In this document: in pieces, positions 33,408 through 42,512 of the stretch
Numbering within the stretch: the first letter of the stretch is position 1
How the letters are laid out: the number at the start of each line of letters is the position of its first letter
Translations under genes and position numbers: made by a program
Notes under the pieces: generated by a model
What the model saw: the letters and a program-made list of their open reading frames with translations, nothing else
The model's database searches: none
Told to the model about the DNA's origin: nothing
From: Streptomyces sp. NBC_01298
GTDB taxonomy: Bacteria > Actinomycetota > Actinomycetes > Streptomycetales > Streptomycetaceae
Reading direction: 5' to 3'
DNA: 64,000 bases
Assembly (NCBI RefSeq): GCF_035978755.1
Contig: NZ_CP108414.1
Span: 8,556,001 to 8,620,000, forward strand

Positions 33408-36400
33408 ATGAGATGGAAGCAAAGCGGCCGGCTGATGGTGGCCGGCTCGGTGGTCGCGGGACTGGTGTCGGTCGGACTCCTGCCCGTCACCTTCGCGGCC
33501 GCCGCCGGCGGACCCAACCTCGCGCTGGGCAAGTCGGCCAGCGCGAGCGGATCCCTCGGCGGGTACGGAGCCGCCGGAGTCACCGACGGCAACCAGGGCT
33601 CGTACTGGGAGGGGCCCGGCAGCACCTTCCCGACCTGGGTGCAGGTGGACCTGGGCAGCAGCGTCGCCGTTGACCAGGTGGCGCTGAAGCTGCCCGCCGG
33701 CTGGGAGACGCGCACCGAGACGCTGACCGTGCAGGGCAGCACGGACGGGAACGCCTTCACCACCCTGTCCGCTTCGGCGGGGCGGGTGTTCAACCCCGCC
33801 CAGTCCAACACGGTGACCATCGGGTTCACCGCGGCGACGGTCCGCTACGTGCGGGTCAGCGTCACCGCCAACACGGGCTGGCAGGCCGCGCAGATATCCG
33901 AGCTGGAGGTGTACTCCGCCGACGGCAGCGGTGACCCCGGTGATCCGGGGGACCCGGGTACGCCCCCCGTCGGTGTGAACCTCGCCAAGGGCAAGCCCAT
34001 CGAGGCCTCCTCGACCACCCAGTCGTTCGTCGCGGCCAACGCCAACGACGACAGCGTCGCCAGCTACTGGGAGGCCGGCGGCCAGCAGTCCACGCTGACC
34101 GTGAAGCTCGGCTCCAACGCCGACGTCACCGGGGTGGTCCTCAAGCTCAACCCCGACGCCGCCTGGGGCAACCGCACCCAGAGCTTCGAGGTCCTCGGCC
34201 GGGAGCAGTCGGCGAGCGCGTTCACCACCCTCAAGGCCCGCGCCGACTACGCCTTCAGCCCGGCCGGCAACCAGAACACCGTGACCGTGCCCGTCACCGG
34301 CCGGCTCGCCGACGTCCAGCTGAAGTTCTCCGGCAACACCGGGGCCGGCGGCGGCCAAGCCGCCGAGTTCCAGGTCATCGGGGCCGCCGCCCCGAATCCC
34401 GACCTGACCGTCACGGACCTCGCCTGGTCCCCTGCGGCCCCCTCCGAGAGCGACGCCGTCACGGTCAACGCGACCGTCCGCAACGCCGGTACGGTCGCCT
34501 CCCCGGCCACCACCGTCAGCGTCAGCCTCGAAGGAGCGGTCGCGGGCAGCGCCCCGGTCGGCGCCCTCGCGGCCGGAGCCTCGGCCACGGTCCCGGTCGC
34601 CGTCGGCAAGCGCCCGATGGGCAGCTACACCGTCTCCGCCGTCGTCGACCCGGCCGGGACCGTCCCCGAGCAGAACGACACCAACAACAGCCGCACGGCC
34701 ACCGCGAAGCTCGTCGTCGGCCAGGCTCCGGGCCCCGACCTGGAAGCGCTCTCCATCACCACCAACCCGGCCAACCCGGCCGTGGGCGCCCCGGTCTCCT
34801 TCACCGTGGCCGTCCGCAACCGCGGCACCGCCGCGGTGAGCGCGGGCAGCATCACCCGGCTGGTCGCCGGCTCCACCACCCTGAACGGCCCCACCCCGGC
34901 GATCGCCGCCGGTGAAACCGTCAACGTGCCGATCAACGGCACCTGGACGGCGGTCAGCGGCGGGGCCACCCTCACTGCCACCGCCGACGCGACCGGCCTG
35001 GTCGCGGAGACCAACGAGACCAACAACGGCACCTCCCGCGCCGTGGTCGTCGGCCGCGGGGCGGCGCTCCCGTACACCGAGTACGAGGCGGAGGCCGGCA
35101 GTTACACCGGCACGCTGCTGCAGAGCGACGCCAAGCGCACCTTCGGGCACACCAACTTCGCCACCGAGTCCTCGGGCCGCGAGTCCGTGCGCCTCTCCTC
35201 GGCCGGCCAGTACGTGCAGTTCACCTCCACCAACCAGGCCAACTCCATCGTCGTGCGCAACTCGATCCCGGACGCCGCGAACGGCGGCGGCGCCGACGCC
35301 ACGATCAGCCTGTACGTCAACGGCAGCTTCGCCCAGAAGCTGAACCTCTCCTCGAAGCACAGCTGGCTCTACGGCAGCACCGACAGCCCCGAGGGTCTGA
35401 CCAACACCCCCGGCGGCGACGCCCGCAGGCTCTTCGACGAGTCCCACGCCCTGCTCGCGCAGAGCTACCCGCCCGGCACCACCTTCCGCCTCCAGCGCGA
35501 CGCGGGCGACACGGCCTCGTACTACGTCATCGACCTGATCGACCTGGAGCAGGTGGCCCCGGCGGCGTCCAAGCCCGCCGAGTGCACCTCGATCACCGAC
35601 TACGGCGCGATCCCGAACGACGGCACCGACGACACGCTCGCCATCCAGAAGGCCGTGACGGCGGACCAGAACGGGCAGATCGCCTGCGTCTGGATCCCGC
35701 AGGGCCAGTGGCGCCAGGAGCAGAAGATCCTCACCGACGACCCGCTGAACCGGGGCCAGTTCAACCAGGTGGGCATCAGCAACGTCTCCATCCGCGGCGC
35801 GGGCATGTGGCACTCCCAGCTCTACACCCTGACCGAGCCGCAGAACGCGGGCGGCATCAACCACCCGCACGAGGGCAACTTCGGCTTCGAGATCGACGAC
35901 AACACACAGATCTCCGACATCGCCATCTTCGGATCGGGCCGGATCCGCGGCGGGGACGGCAACGCCGAGGGCGGCGTGGGCCTGAACGGGCGCTTCGGCA
36001 AGAACACGAAGATCACCAACGTGTGGATCGAGCACGCCAACGTCGGTGTCTGGGTCGGCCGCGACTACGACAACATCCCGGCCCTGTGGGGTCCCGGCGA
36101 CGGCATCGAGTTCAACGGGGTGCGGATCCGCGACACCTACGCCGACGGCATCAACTTCGCCAACGGCACCCGCAACTCCACCGTCTTCAACTCCTCCTTC
36201 CGCACGACCGGTGACGACGCCCTCGCGGTGTGGTCCAGCAAGTACGTGAAGGACCAGTCCGTCGACATCGGCCACGACAACCACTTCCGCAACAACACGA
36301 TCCAGCTGCCCTGGCGCGCCAACGGCATCGCCATCTACGGCGGTTACGGCAACACCATCGAGAACAACCTGATCTACGACACCATGAACTACCCCGGCAT

Positions 36401-36800
36401 CATGCTGGCCACCGACCACGACCCGCTGCCCTTCTCCGGGCAGACCCTGATCGCGGGCAACGGCCTCTTCCGCACCGGCGGCGCGTTCTGGAACGAGGAC
36501 CAGGAGTTCGGCGCGATCACCCTGTTCCCGTCGAACCTGCCCATCCCGGGTGTCGTCATCCGCGACACCGACATCCACGACTCCACCTACGACGGGATCC
36601 AGTTCAAGACCGGCGGCGGGGTCATGCCCGACGTCAAGATCACGAACGTGACCATCAGCAAGTCCAACAACGGGTCCGGAATCCTGGCCATGGGCGGGGC
36701 GCGCGGCAACGCCGTCCTGTCCAACGTCACCATCACCGGATCCGCCCAGGGCAACGTCCTGATCGAACCCGGATCGCAGTTCCTGATCAGCGGCAACTAG
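33408..36800 (+). CDS. Secreted multidomain GH87-like alpha-1,3-glucanase / mycodextranase
   Basis: A 1130-residue exported glycosidase. Signal peptide about 1-33; two discoidin-type (F5/8C) modules, about 35-165 and 188-325, each starting NLA(L/K)GK; a DPGDPGDPG linker; two CARDB modules (about 329-435 and 441-545); a CBM6/35-like module (YEAEAGSYTGTLLQ, about 557-690); and a right-handed beta-helix catalytic domain (about 722-1130: CTSITDYGAIPNDGTDDT, HANVGVWVGRDYD, TGDDALAVW). This modular build matches bacterial alpha-1,3-glucanases of family GH87. It would attack fungal-wall alpha-1,3-glucan or nigeran. ATG 33408 has AGAGGA upstream. Confidence 0.8.
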   Translation: MRWKQSGRLMVAGSVVAGLVSVGLLPVTFAAAAGGPNLALGKSASASGSLGGYGAAGVTDGNQGSYWEGPGSTFPTWVQVDLGSSVAVDQVALKLPAGWETRTETLTVQGSTDGNAFTTLSASAGRVFNPAQSNTVTIGFTAATVRYVRVSVTANTGWQAAQISELEVYSADGSGDPGDPGDPGTPPVGVNLAKGKPIEASSTTQSFVAANANDDSVASYWEAGGQQSTLTVKLGSNADVTGVVLKLNPDAAWGNRTQSFEVLGREQSASAFTTLKARADYAFSPAGNQNTVTVPVTGRLADVQLKFSGNTGAGGGQAAEFQVIGAAAPNPDLTVTDLAWSPAAPSESDAVTVNATVRNAGTVASPATTVSVSLEGAVAGSAPVGALAAGASATVPVAVGKRPMGSYTVSAVVDPAGTVPEQNDTNNSRTATAKLVVGQAPGPDLEALSITTNPANPAVGAPVSFTVAVRNRGTAAVSAGSITRLVAGSTTLNGPTPAIAAGETVNVPINGTWTAVSGGATLTATADATGLVAETNETNNGTSRAVVVGRGAALPYTEYEAEAGSYTGTLLQSDAKRTFGHTNFATESSGRESVRLSSAGQYVQFTSTNQANSIVVRNSIPDAANGGGADATISLYVNGSFAQKLNLSSKHSWLYGSTDSPEGLTNTPGGDARRLFDESHALLAQSYPPGTTFRLQRDAGDTASYYVIDLIDLEQVAPAASKPAECTSITDYGAIPNDGTDDTLAIQKAVTADQNGQIACVWIPQGQWRQEQKILTDDPLNRGQFNQVGISNVSIRGAGMWHSQLYTLTEPQNAGGINHPHEGNFGFEIDDNTQISDIAIFGSGRIRGGDGNAEGGVGLNGRFGKNTKITNVWIEHANVGVWVGRDYDNIPALWGPGDGIEFNGVRIRDTYADGINFANGTRNSTVFNSSFRTTGDDALAVWSSKYVKDQSVDIGHDNHFRNNTIQLPWRANGIAIYGGYGNTIENNLIYDTMNYPGIMLATDHDPLPFSGQTLIAGNGLFRTGGAFWNEDQEFGAITLFPSNLPIPGVVIRDTDIHDSTYDGIQFKTGGGVMPDVKITNVTISKSNNGSGILAMGGARGNAVLSNVTITGSAQGNVLIEPGSQFLISGN

Positions 36801-36812
36801 CCGCGGGCGGGT

Positions 36813-38660
36813 TCACCGCTTCCCGAGCTTGACCCACCTCGCCGGACCGGGGACACCCTTCGCGTCGAGGAGGAACAGCAGGTAGTACCCGGGCGGGGCG
36901 TCGGCCGAAGTGGCCGGCGCCCGCAGCCCGATGGTGTGTCCGCGGACGCCCGTCATCCGCAGCTCCAGATGGCGCTGACTGGTGTTCACCGCATGGGTGA
37001 CGGTGGTCGGCGCCAGCAGCACGGCCCGCCGTACGCCGGCGGCCGTCGGGCTCTCCACCGAGAACTCCGCGCCGTGGGCGATCTCGCCCCCCGGGACCCG
37101 GTCCAGCGCGGGCCGGGCGCCCCGGTGCAGGTAGGCGGGCTCGTAGATCTCGATCGAGCCGTCCATCCCGTCCTTGATGTCAGGGTCGTTGGCGATCTGC
37201 TGGAGCTCGTCCCCGGTGACCATGACCCGGCCGTCCGGCAGCACCAGGGCGTTGGAGTGGTAGCCCCGCGGCAGCCGCTGGGCCGGCCCCAGCCTCCACC
37301 GGCCGTCGGCGCCCCGCAGTTCGGTCCGGCGGAACTTCAGGTCGGCCTTCGGGTTGAACGGCCCGAACCCGTAATCCCGGGTGTCCTTCGCCCCGTTGAC
37401 CGTCAGCAGCGTCCCGTCCGGCAGGATCAGCGTGTCGTCCTGGGTCCGGCCGAAGGCGCGCGGTTCCTCCGTGGTCCAGGCGCCGCCCGACAGCCGGTAG
37501 GTGTTCGGGTCCAGCGGATCCCCGCCCAGGACGAGGACCGAGTCGGGCCCGCGGAACCCCGCCGGCAGCGGCACGGCGGAGCCGTACCCCCGGAAGTCGG
37601 CGGGCCGCCTGGGCAGGTCCGTACGGGTCTGCGCGCGCGGGTCGAAGAGCCACTGCTGGTCGGCGTCGCGCCCCAGGCCGTAGATCATCCCGTCGCGCAG
37701 CGAGAACAGGTGCGGGTAGTCGTTGCGGAACGGCGCGTCGAAGCGCATCCGCTCCACGGGTACGTCCAGCGGGATGTCGTACGGGCGCCAGGGCACCGGC
37801 TGCCCCGGCGCGGGGAACCGCTCCACCACCGGGGTGGGCGTCCCCGTGCCGCGCTCCGACTGGCCCGACATGACGATCTGGCGGCCGTCCGCGCCGGTCA
37901 CCACCGACGGGTACCAGCGGCCCACCGCCATGTCGCGGTTGCGGTACCAGCCCTCGGTCCACGGGTCGAAGACGAAGGACAGCTTCGCTCCGCTGCCGCC
38001 CTTGCCGCCCGTGTTGCCGCCGAACACGCCCAGCATCCCGTTGGGCAGGAAGGAGTGCCCGGCGCAGAAGAACGGCGCCGGGCGCGGGGCGTGCGTACCG
38101 TCGGGCATCAGCACGACGGGCGGGGTGACCTTCTTGAACGAGCGTGCCCCGGTGCCCTTCGCCGGATCCCACAGGTAGGCGCGGCCCGCGTTCGCCGGTC
38201 CGATCCGGTCCGTGGGACCGGTCTCCTTGGTGGGGTCGGTCTCCACCCGCGAGAAGGAGAAGAGGAGCACCTTGCCGGTGGGCAGCAGGGCGAGGTGCAC
38301 GCCGAAGTCGGGGGAGGGGAAGTACTCGGCGAACCGGCCCGAAACCGCCGCCTCGAAAGCGGAGTTGGCCTCGCGCTGCGAGGCGGCGAGCGAGGCCAGG
38401 CTCGCGCTGCGCCGGGACTGGGGGTACTCCACGGCCCCCTTGGCCGCCCGGCGGAGCTCGGAGTGGGCGCGCGCGTGCCCGGCGCCGATCACGGCGGCCT
38501 CGGCCGCGTCGGTCCCGCCGTGTGTGCCGCCGTGCGTGCCGCCGTCCGTCCCGTCCGTGCCATGGCCCGGCGCCCCCGCGGCGGGCGGTGCGGTGGCGAG
38601 GACCAGGGCGGAGACGACCGCGGTCGCGGAGAGCAGGGCGGACCGGTACAGGCGGCGCAT
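36813..38660 (-). CDS. Secreted copper-radical oxidase (galactose/glyoxal oxidase-like)
   Basis: A 615-residue exported protein. Signal peptide (MRRLYRSALLSATAVVSAL to PPAAGAP), Gly/Thr/His-rich linker (GTDGGTHGGTHGG), a kelch beta-propeller, and a C-terminal DUF1929 domain. Residues expected of the galactose-oxidase centre are in place: Cys199 (FFCAGH) and Tyr250 (RWYPS) for the thioether cofactor, Tyr467-His468 (RGYHSN) and His556 (THAVNT) for copper; the spacing is close to the fungal enzyme. It is thus a Streptomyces GlxA-like oxidase, though no cslA lies nearby. GAGGAG precedes ATG 38660. It is convergent with the GH87 gene, 12 bp apart. Confidence 0.8.
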   Translation of the reverse strand: MRRLYRSALLSATAVVSALVLATAPPAAGAPGHGTDGTDGGTHGGTHGGTDAAEAAVIGAGHARAHSELRRAAKGAVEYPQSRRSASLASLAASQREANSAFEAAVSGRFAEYFPSPDFGVHLALLPTGKVLLFSFSRVETDPTKETGPTDRIGPANAGRAYLWDPAKGTGARSFKKVTPPVVLMPDGTHAPRPAPFFCAGHSFLPNGMLGVFGGNTGGKGGSGAKLSFVFDPWTEGWYRNRDMAVGRWYPSVVTGADGRQIVMSGQSERGTGTPTPVVERFPAPGQPVPWRPYDIPLDVPVERMRFDAPFRNDYPHLFSLRDGMIYGLGRDADQQWLFDPRAQTRTDLPRRPADFRGYGSAVPLPAGFRGPDSVLVLGGDPLDPNTYRLSGGAWTTEEPRAFGRTQDDTLILPDGTLLTVNGAKDTRDYGFGPFNPKADLKFRRTELRGADGRWRLGPAQRLPRGYHSNALVLPDGRVMVTGDELQQIANDPDIKDGMDGSIEIYEPAYLHRGARPALDRVPGGEIAHGAEFSVESPTAAGVRRAVLLAPTTVTHAVNTSQRHLELRMTGVRGHTIGLRAPATSADAPPGYYLLFLLDAKGVPGPARWVKLGKR

Positions 38661-38875
38661 GGGGCTCCTCGGCGCGGGCGGTTCCGTAGGGCGCTCATCA
38701 TAGGAAATACCGGGAGGAACCGGGTGGCACGACGTGCTCGCCATCCCGCCGATGCGCCGTTCGGCCCTCCCCGGAGCGCTGCCCGAACGTTTCTCCGGTG
38801 AAAGGCCCCGGCCATCCGAGTGAGGCCGCGCATCCGTTCACCGATCGGCCCGGCAGGGAGCGCTTCCATGGCCGG

Positions 38876-39547
38876 GTGATCACAACACTGCGCACCGCGC
38901 TCGGCACCGTCCTCGCGACCGGCGGCCTCCTCGCCCTCCTGCCCGCCTCCGCCGCCGGGGCGGCGGGCGGCCCCGGCGCACCCGCCGCGCCGGAGGACCG
39001 GGTGACCGTCGACGTCGGCACGGTCAACGGCTCGGGATGCCGGCCGGGCAGCGCCACCGTCGCCGTGGCCGAGGACAACTCGGCCTTCACCGTCACCTAC
39101 AGCGAGTACCTGGCCATGGCCGGCGGCAACAGCGCCCCGACCGACGGCCGCAAGAACTGTCTGCTCTCCCTGGTCGTCCACGTCCCGCAGGGGTACACCT
39201 ACGCCGTCGCCCAGGTGGACTACCGGGGGTTCGGCAGCCTCCAGCAGGGCGCGATCGGCACCCAGAAGGCCAGCTACTACTTCCAGGGCATGAAGCAGAC
39301 CGACTACCGCACCCACAAGTTCCAGGGCAAGTTCGACGACAACTGGCAGGCCTCCGACAGCACGGGCATCGAGGCCCTGGTCTTCGCCCCCTGCGGAGAA
39401 CAGCGCAACTTCAACATCAACACCGAGCTGCGCGCCGAGGTCGGCACCTCGGACCCGTCGACGACCAGCTACATGGCGCTGGACTCCACCGACGGCAGCA
39501 TCAACAGCGTCTACCACTTCGCCTGGAAGAAGTGCCAGGCCCGCTGA
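38876..39547 (+). CDS. Secreted DUF4360 protein
   Basis: A 223-residue exported protein. A signal peptide (VITTLRTALGTVLATGGLLA to ASAAGAAGG) precedes a DUF4360 domain (VNGSGCRPGSATVAVAEDNSAFTVTYSEYLA, LVVHVPQGYTYAVAQVDYRGF, CGEQRNFNINTELR) with four Cys residues. The family is common in Streptomyces and fungi and has no known biochemical role. GTG 38876 is chosen so that the signal peptide starts properly; the frame upstream (to 38798) would add 26 non-signal residues. GGGAG is 14 nt away, a weak link. Confidence 0.75.
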   Translation: MITTLRTALGTVLATGGLLALLPASAAGAAGGPGAPAAPEDRVTVDVGTVNGSGCRPGSATVAVAEDNSAFTVTYSEYLAMAGGNSAPTDGRKNCLLSLVVHVPQGYTYAVAQVDYRGFGSLQQGAIGTQKASYYFQGMKQTDYRTHKFQGKFDDNWQASDSTGIEALVFAPCGEQRNFNINTELRAEVGTSDPSTTSYMALDSTDGSINSVYHFAWKKCQAR

Positions 39548-39608
39548 GCCGGCCCTGAGCGCTCCTCGGGGGCGGCCGCGCGGGGCCTGTGCTCAGGAAT
39601 GCCTGCGT

Positions 39609-39968
39609 TCAGGAATCCCCCCGCGCGGCCGCCTGCCGCTGCCGCTTGCTCAAGGGGGCCAGCGTGAGGTCCTGGGCCTGCGAGCGCATCCGCTTGAAGC
39701 CGTACCCGTGCTCCGTCAGCCAGCTCTCGGCGGTGAGCTCGGCCTGGGCGGTCGCGTCCAGGATGTCCTCCTCGGCCTCGCCCTCGGCAAGGAACCGGAA
39801 GGTGAAGGAGGGCCGGGCCGCCACGTCGTAGGTGAGGTGCCCCTCGGGAGTGAACTCGGCCGTCAGTATGTCGTGCCGGGCCGCGTCCGCGAGGAGCGTG
39901 GCGCGCTGCTCCTCGGTGAGGCCGTCGAAGGCCCCCCGGACGGTGATGCGGAAGGTGCGGGTGCTCAT
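39609..39968 (-). CDS. DUF6204 family protein
   Basis: A 119-residue cytoplasmic protein of the DUF6204 type: it starts TFRITVRGAFDGLTEEQRATLLADAARHD and has TYDVAARPSFTFRFLAEGEAEEDILDA in the middle. Function is unknown. It is convergent with the DUF4360 gene. A long GC-rich inverted repeat (GGCGGCCGCGCGGGG at about 39571 with its complement at about 39620) spans the end of this gene and can serve as a terminator for both. Confidence 0.7.
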   Translation of the reverse strand: MSTRTFRITVRGAFDGLTEEQRATLLADAARHDILTAEFTPEGHLTYDVAARPSFTFRFLAEGEAEEDILDATAQAELTAESWLTEHGYGFKRMRSQAQDLTLAPLSKRQRQAAARGDS

Positions 39969-40215
39969 CCCCTCACCCTAGGCCGCCCCCCGAGCGGTCC
40001 GCACCGGGATTTCCGGGGGCCCGCCACTCCGACGGCCCAATCGCCGAGCGCCCGCGCGCCCCCGGTGTCACCCGGTCGGCGCGGCCGCGACCTGGGCTTT
40101 CGCGCAACTGCCCGGCGTGCCGGGCGTGTCGCGCCCCGCTAGCGTCGGCAGCGTCCGGAGTCCTTGGATTCCGCGAGGGGGGTCCCGCTATCCGCCTGTG
40201 CGAGAGGCCGAGCCG

Positions 40216-40461
40216 ATGCTGAAGGACGCTCCGATAGCCCCGATAGCCCCCGTGCCCCCGATATCCAGCCTGATCCGTGTGGAGAAGGGCGTGGCGGCCC
40301 CCGAGGAACTCGCCGCGATCGCGGTGGTCGTCGCCTGCTTCGCCCGCCGCAACTCCGCCGGAGCCGGCGCGGGCACGGCCTCCGCCCGGGCCGCCGCCCG
40401 CCGCCCGCGTCCCGCGCACCACGGCTCCGGCTGCTGGTCCGGCTGCTGGGCCTGCGGCTGA
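40216..40461 (+). CDS. Acyl-CoA carboxylase epsilon subunit (orphan)
   Basis: An 81-residue protein with the family signature LIRVEKGVAAPEELAAIAVVVACFARR followed by a Gly/Ala/Arg-rich segment, as in AccE/PccE. This subunit stabilises and stimulates actinobacterial acyl-CoA carboxylases that make malonyl- and methylmalonyl-CoA. It usually follows the beta subunit gene; none is present here. It is adjacent to a polyketide cluster that needs malonyl-CoA. TAGCGT at 40140 is a possible -10. The tail carries repeated CWSGCW-like residues. Confidence is moderate because the protein is short. Confidence 0.75.
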   Translation: MLKDAPIAPIAPVPPISSLIRVEKGVAAPEELAAIAVVVACFARRNSAGAGAGTASARAAARRPRPAHHGSGCWSGCWACG

Positions 40462-40526
40462 CGCGGACCGGCGAGGACCGGCACGGGTCGGCACCGACCG
40501 GCGCCGACCAGCACCACCCATGAACG

Positions 40527-40564
40527 CCCCTGCCCCCGGCCCGCTTACGGGCCGGCGGCAGGGG
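40527..40564. terminator. Bidirectional terminator between the carboxylase subunit and whiE-ORFVIII
   Basis: Arms CCCCTGCCCCCGGCCCG (40527-40543) and CGGGCCGGCGGCAGGGG (40548-40564), with a CTTA loop, form a near-perfect 17-bp stem between two convergent genes. It probably ends both transcripts. Confidence 0.75.
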
Positions 40565-40586
40565 GACCACTCGGCGTACGGGCCGC

Positions 40587-42227
40587 TCAGGCCCGGCGCA
40601 GCACCGTGGACAGCGCCTCGGTCAGCGCGGCCTGCGCATCGGCCGCCGGACCCTGCGAGCGCCACGCGACGAACCCGTCGGGCCGCACCAGTACGGCGCC
40701 CTCCGCGGACATGGCGTGCACCTCGCTCCAGTCGGCGCCCTCCTCCTGCACCAGATCCGTGCCGGGAGCGCCCGCGGACCCGATGGCATAGGCGTCCAAC
40801 CGGACCGACAGCCGCTCGGCCACCCGTTCGGCCGCGGCCCGCCAGGGCGAGCCCGCGCCGCACAGCAGCACGAACGCGCGCTCGTACAGGTCCACCGTGG
40901 AGACCCGCTCGCCGTCGGGCCGCGTCAGCCACATGTGGGGGGCCCGCGTGCCGGGGTCACCCTTCATGCGCATCCCCTCCGGGATGACGGGCCGGTCCGG
41001 AGCCCCGCCGACGAAGGCACCGCTCGGGTACGCGTAGGCCATCGCCGTCGTCAGGACCCCGCTGCCGGGTCCGCCGCCCATCGTGGGCGGGGGAGCGTAC
41101 CCGGGGTGGCTGTGCTCCGCCGAACGGGCCGAGGCGCGCTGGGCGGTCGCCACGGCCACCGGGTGCCGCTCCTCCCCGTAGGTCTCCAGCAGTCCCGTGT
41201 CCGCCGATCCGTTCAGGACCGCCGCGATCTTCCAGGCCAGGTTGTGCGCGTCCTGGATGCCGGTGTTGGAGCCGAAGGCGCCGGTGGGGGACATCTCGTG
41301 GGCCGCGTCGCCGGCCAGGAACACCCGCCCGGAGGAGTACTGCTCGGCGATCCGTTCCGCCGCGTGCCAGGGCGCCTTGCCGCCGATCTCCACGTCCAGG
41401 TCCGGCACGCCGATCGCGGCCCGGATCTGCTCCCGGCACCGCTCCTCGGTGAAGTCCTCCAGGGTTTCCCCCTGGTCCGGGTGCCACGGCAGGTGGAAGA
41501 CCCACTGGGTGTCGTTGTCCACCGGCAGCAGCGCCCCGTCCGCACCCGGCTTCATCAGGTAGCAGACGATGAACCGCAGGTCGCCCAGCACCTCGACGAG
41601 CCGGCGCGAGCGGAAGGTGACGCTGACGTTGTGGAACAGCTCGCCGCTGCCCGTCTGGGTGATGCGCAACTGCTCGCGCACGGGGCTGCGCGGGCCGTCC
41701 GCCGCGATCAGGAAGTCGGCGCGCACGGTGATGTGCTCCCCGGTCTCCCGGTCCTTGACCAGCGCGTTCACCCCGGTCTCGTCCTGATCGAAGCTCATCA
41801 GCTCCGTCGAGAACCGCACGTCGGCGCCCTGCGCGCGGCTCTGCGCGGCGAGGATCGGCTCGATGTTGTTCTGGCTGCACACGCACCAGCCGGTCGGGCT
41901 GAACTTGCTGAGCGCCCCGGCCGGGTCGATGGCCTTGACCAGCCATTTGTGCTCGCCGCCGAGCAGGGACTCGGTTTGCAGGATGCCCATGTTGTTCTCC
42001 AGGGCGGACGCCGCCTGCCGGATGGCACCCTCCGCCCCGGCCACCCGGAACAGCTCCATGGTCCGGGCGTTGATACCGCGCCCGCGCGGGTGGTCGGAGG
42101 TACCGGCGTGCTTCTCCACTACCAGGTGCCTGATGCCGTGACGGCTCAGGAACAGCGAGGTGGACAGACCCACGAGGGAGCCGCCCACGACGAGAACCGG
42201 TACGCGAACATCTGCCGTGTCTTCCAT
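40587..42227 (-). CDS. whiE-ORFVIII: FAD-dependent hydroxylase, whiE ORFVIII homologue
   Basis: A 546-residue flavoprotein monooxygenase. FAD motif VLVVGGSLVGLSTSLFLSRHG is at the N-terminus, then DHPRGRGINARTMELF, ADFLIAADGPRSPVR, and RVFLAGDAAHEMSPTGAFGSNTGIQDAHNLAWK, all typical of polyketide hydroxylases. In S. coelicolor the divergent whiE ORFVIII gene product oxidises the spore-pigment aglycone; the position here is identical. It is transcribed alone, divergently from ORFI-VII, across a 285-bp region with a palindrome. GGAG precedes ATG 42227. Confidence 0.9.
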   Translation of the reverse strand: MEDTADVRVPVLVVGGSLVGLSTSLFLSRHGIRHLVVEKHAGTSDHPRGRGINARTMELFRVAGAEGAIRQAASALENNMGILQTESLLGGEHKWLVKAIDPAGALSKFSPTGWCVCSQNNIEPILAAQSRAQGADVRFSTELMSFDQDETGVNALVKDRETGEHITVRADFLIAADGPRSPVREQLRITQTGSGELFHNVSVTFRSRRLVEVLGDLRFIVCYLMKPGADGALLPVDNDTQWVFHLPWHPDQGETLEDFTEERCREQIRAAIGVPDLDVEIGGKAPWHAAERIAEQYSSGRVFLAGDAAHEMSPTGAFGSNTGIQDAHNLAWKIAAVLNGSADTGLLETYGEERHPVAVATAQRASARSAEHSHPGYAPPPTMGGGPGSGVLTTAMAYAYPSGAFVGGAPDRPVIPEGMRMKGDPGTRAPHMWLTRPDGERVSTVDLYERAFVLLCGAGSPWRAAAERVAERLSVRLDAYAIGSAGAPGTDLVQEEGADWSEVHAMSAEGAVLVRPDGFVAWRSQGPAADAQAALTEALSTVLRRA

Positions 42228-42512
42228 CAGCTGCGAGCTCCTGAGTCTGTGTGGGGGAAGTGCACTCTTTTATGCCCCCGATCGCCGGCCAAGCCCAGGA
42301 GATACGCCGGTTGTCACCCGCTTGATCCGGAGATGTAGCGCTACGTCCGCACCCGGATGACGATGAGCGACAGCGGTTCCCCCGAAGACACGCCGGCCTG
42401 CCGTCCCCGTGACGGCCGCCGGTCCGGGGCGGCCACCGCCGATGACGGACGAGGGTCCGTACGCGATGACCATCCCCGCCCTCCCCCAGGGCCCTCACGA
42501 AGGAGTGAGCAG
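42228..42512. promoter_or_regulatory. Divergent whiE promoter region with palindrome
   Basis: The 285-bp spacer between the two divergent whiE transcripts. A 10-bp perfect palindrome GTAGCGCTAC (42335-42344), extendable to ATGTAGCGCTACGT with one mismatch, lies near the middle and is a candidate operator. An AT-rich CTCTTTTATG (about 42264) may mark the ORFVIII promoter. Sporulation sigma factors control these promoters in S. coelicolor, but I could not assign a motif. Confidence 0.6.

Noticed and set aside
33003..36578. 1191-residue minus-strand open frame
   Set aside because: Antisense shadow of the GH87-like gene, with Val/Gly-rich composition typical of the opposite strand in high-GC DNA.
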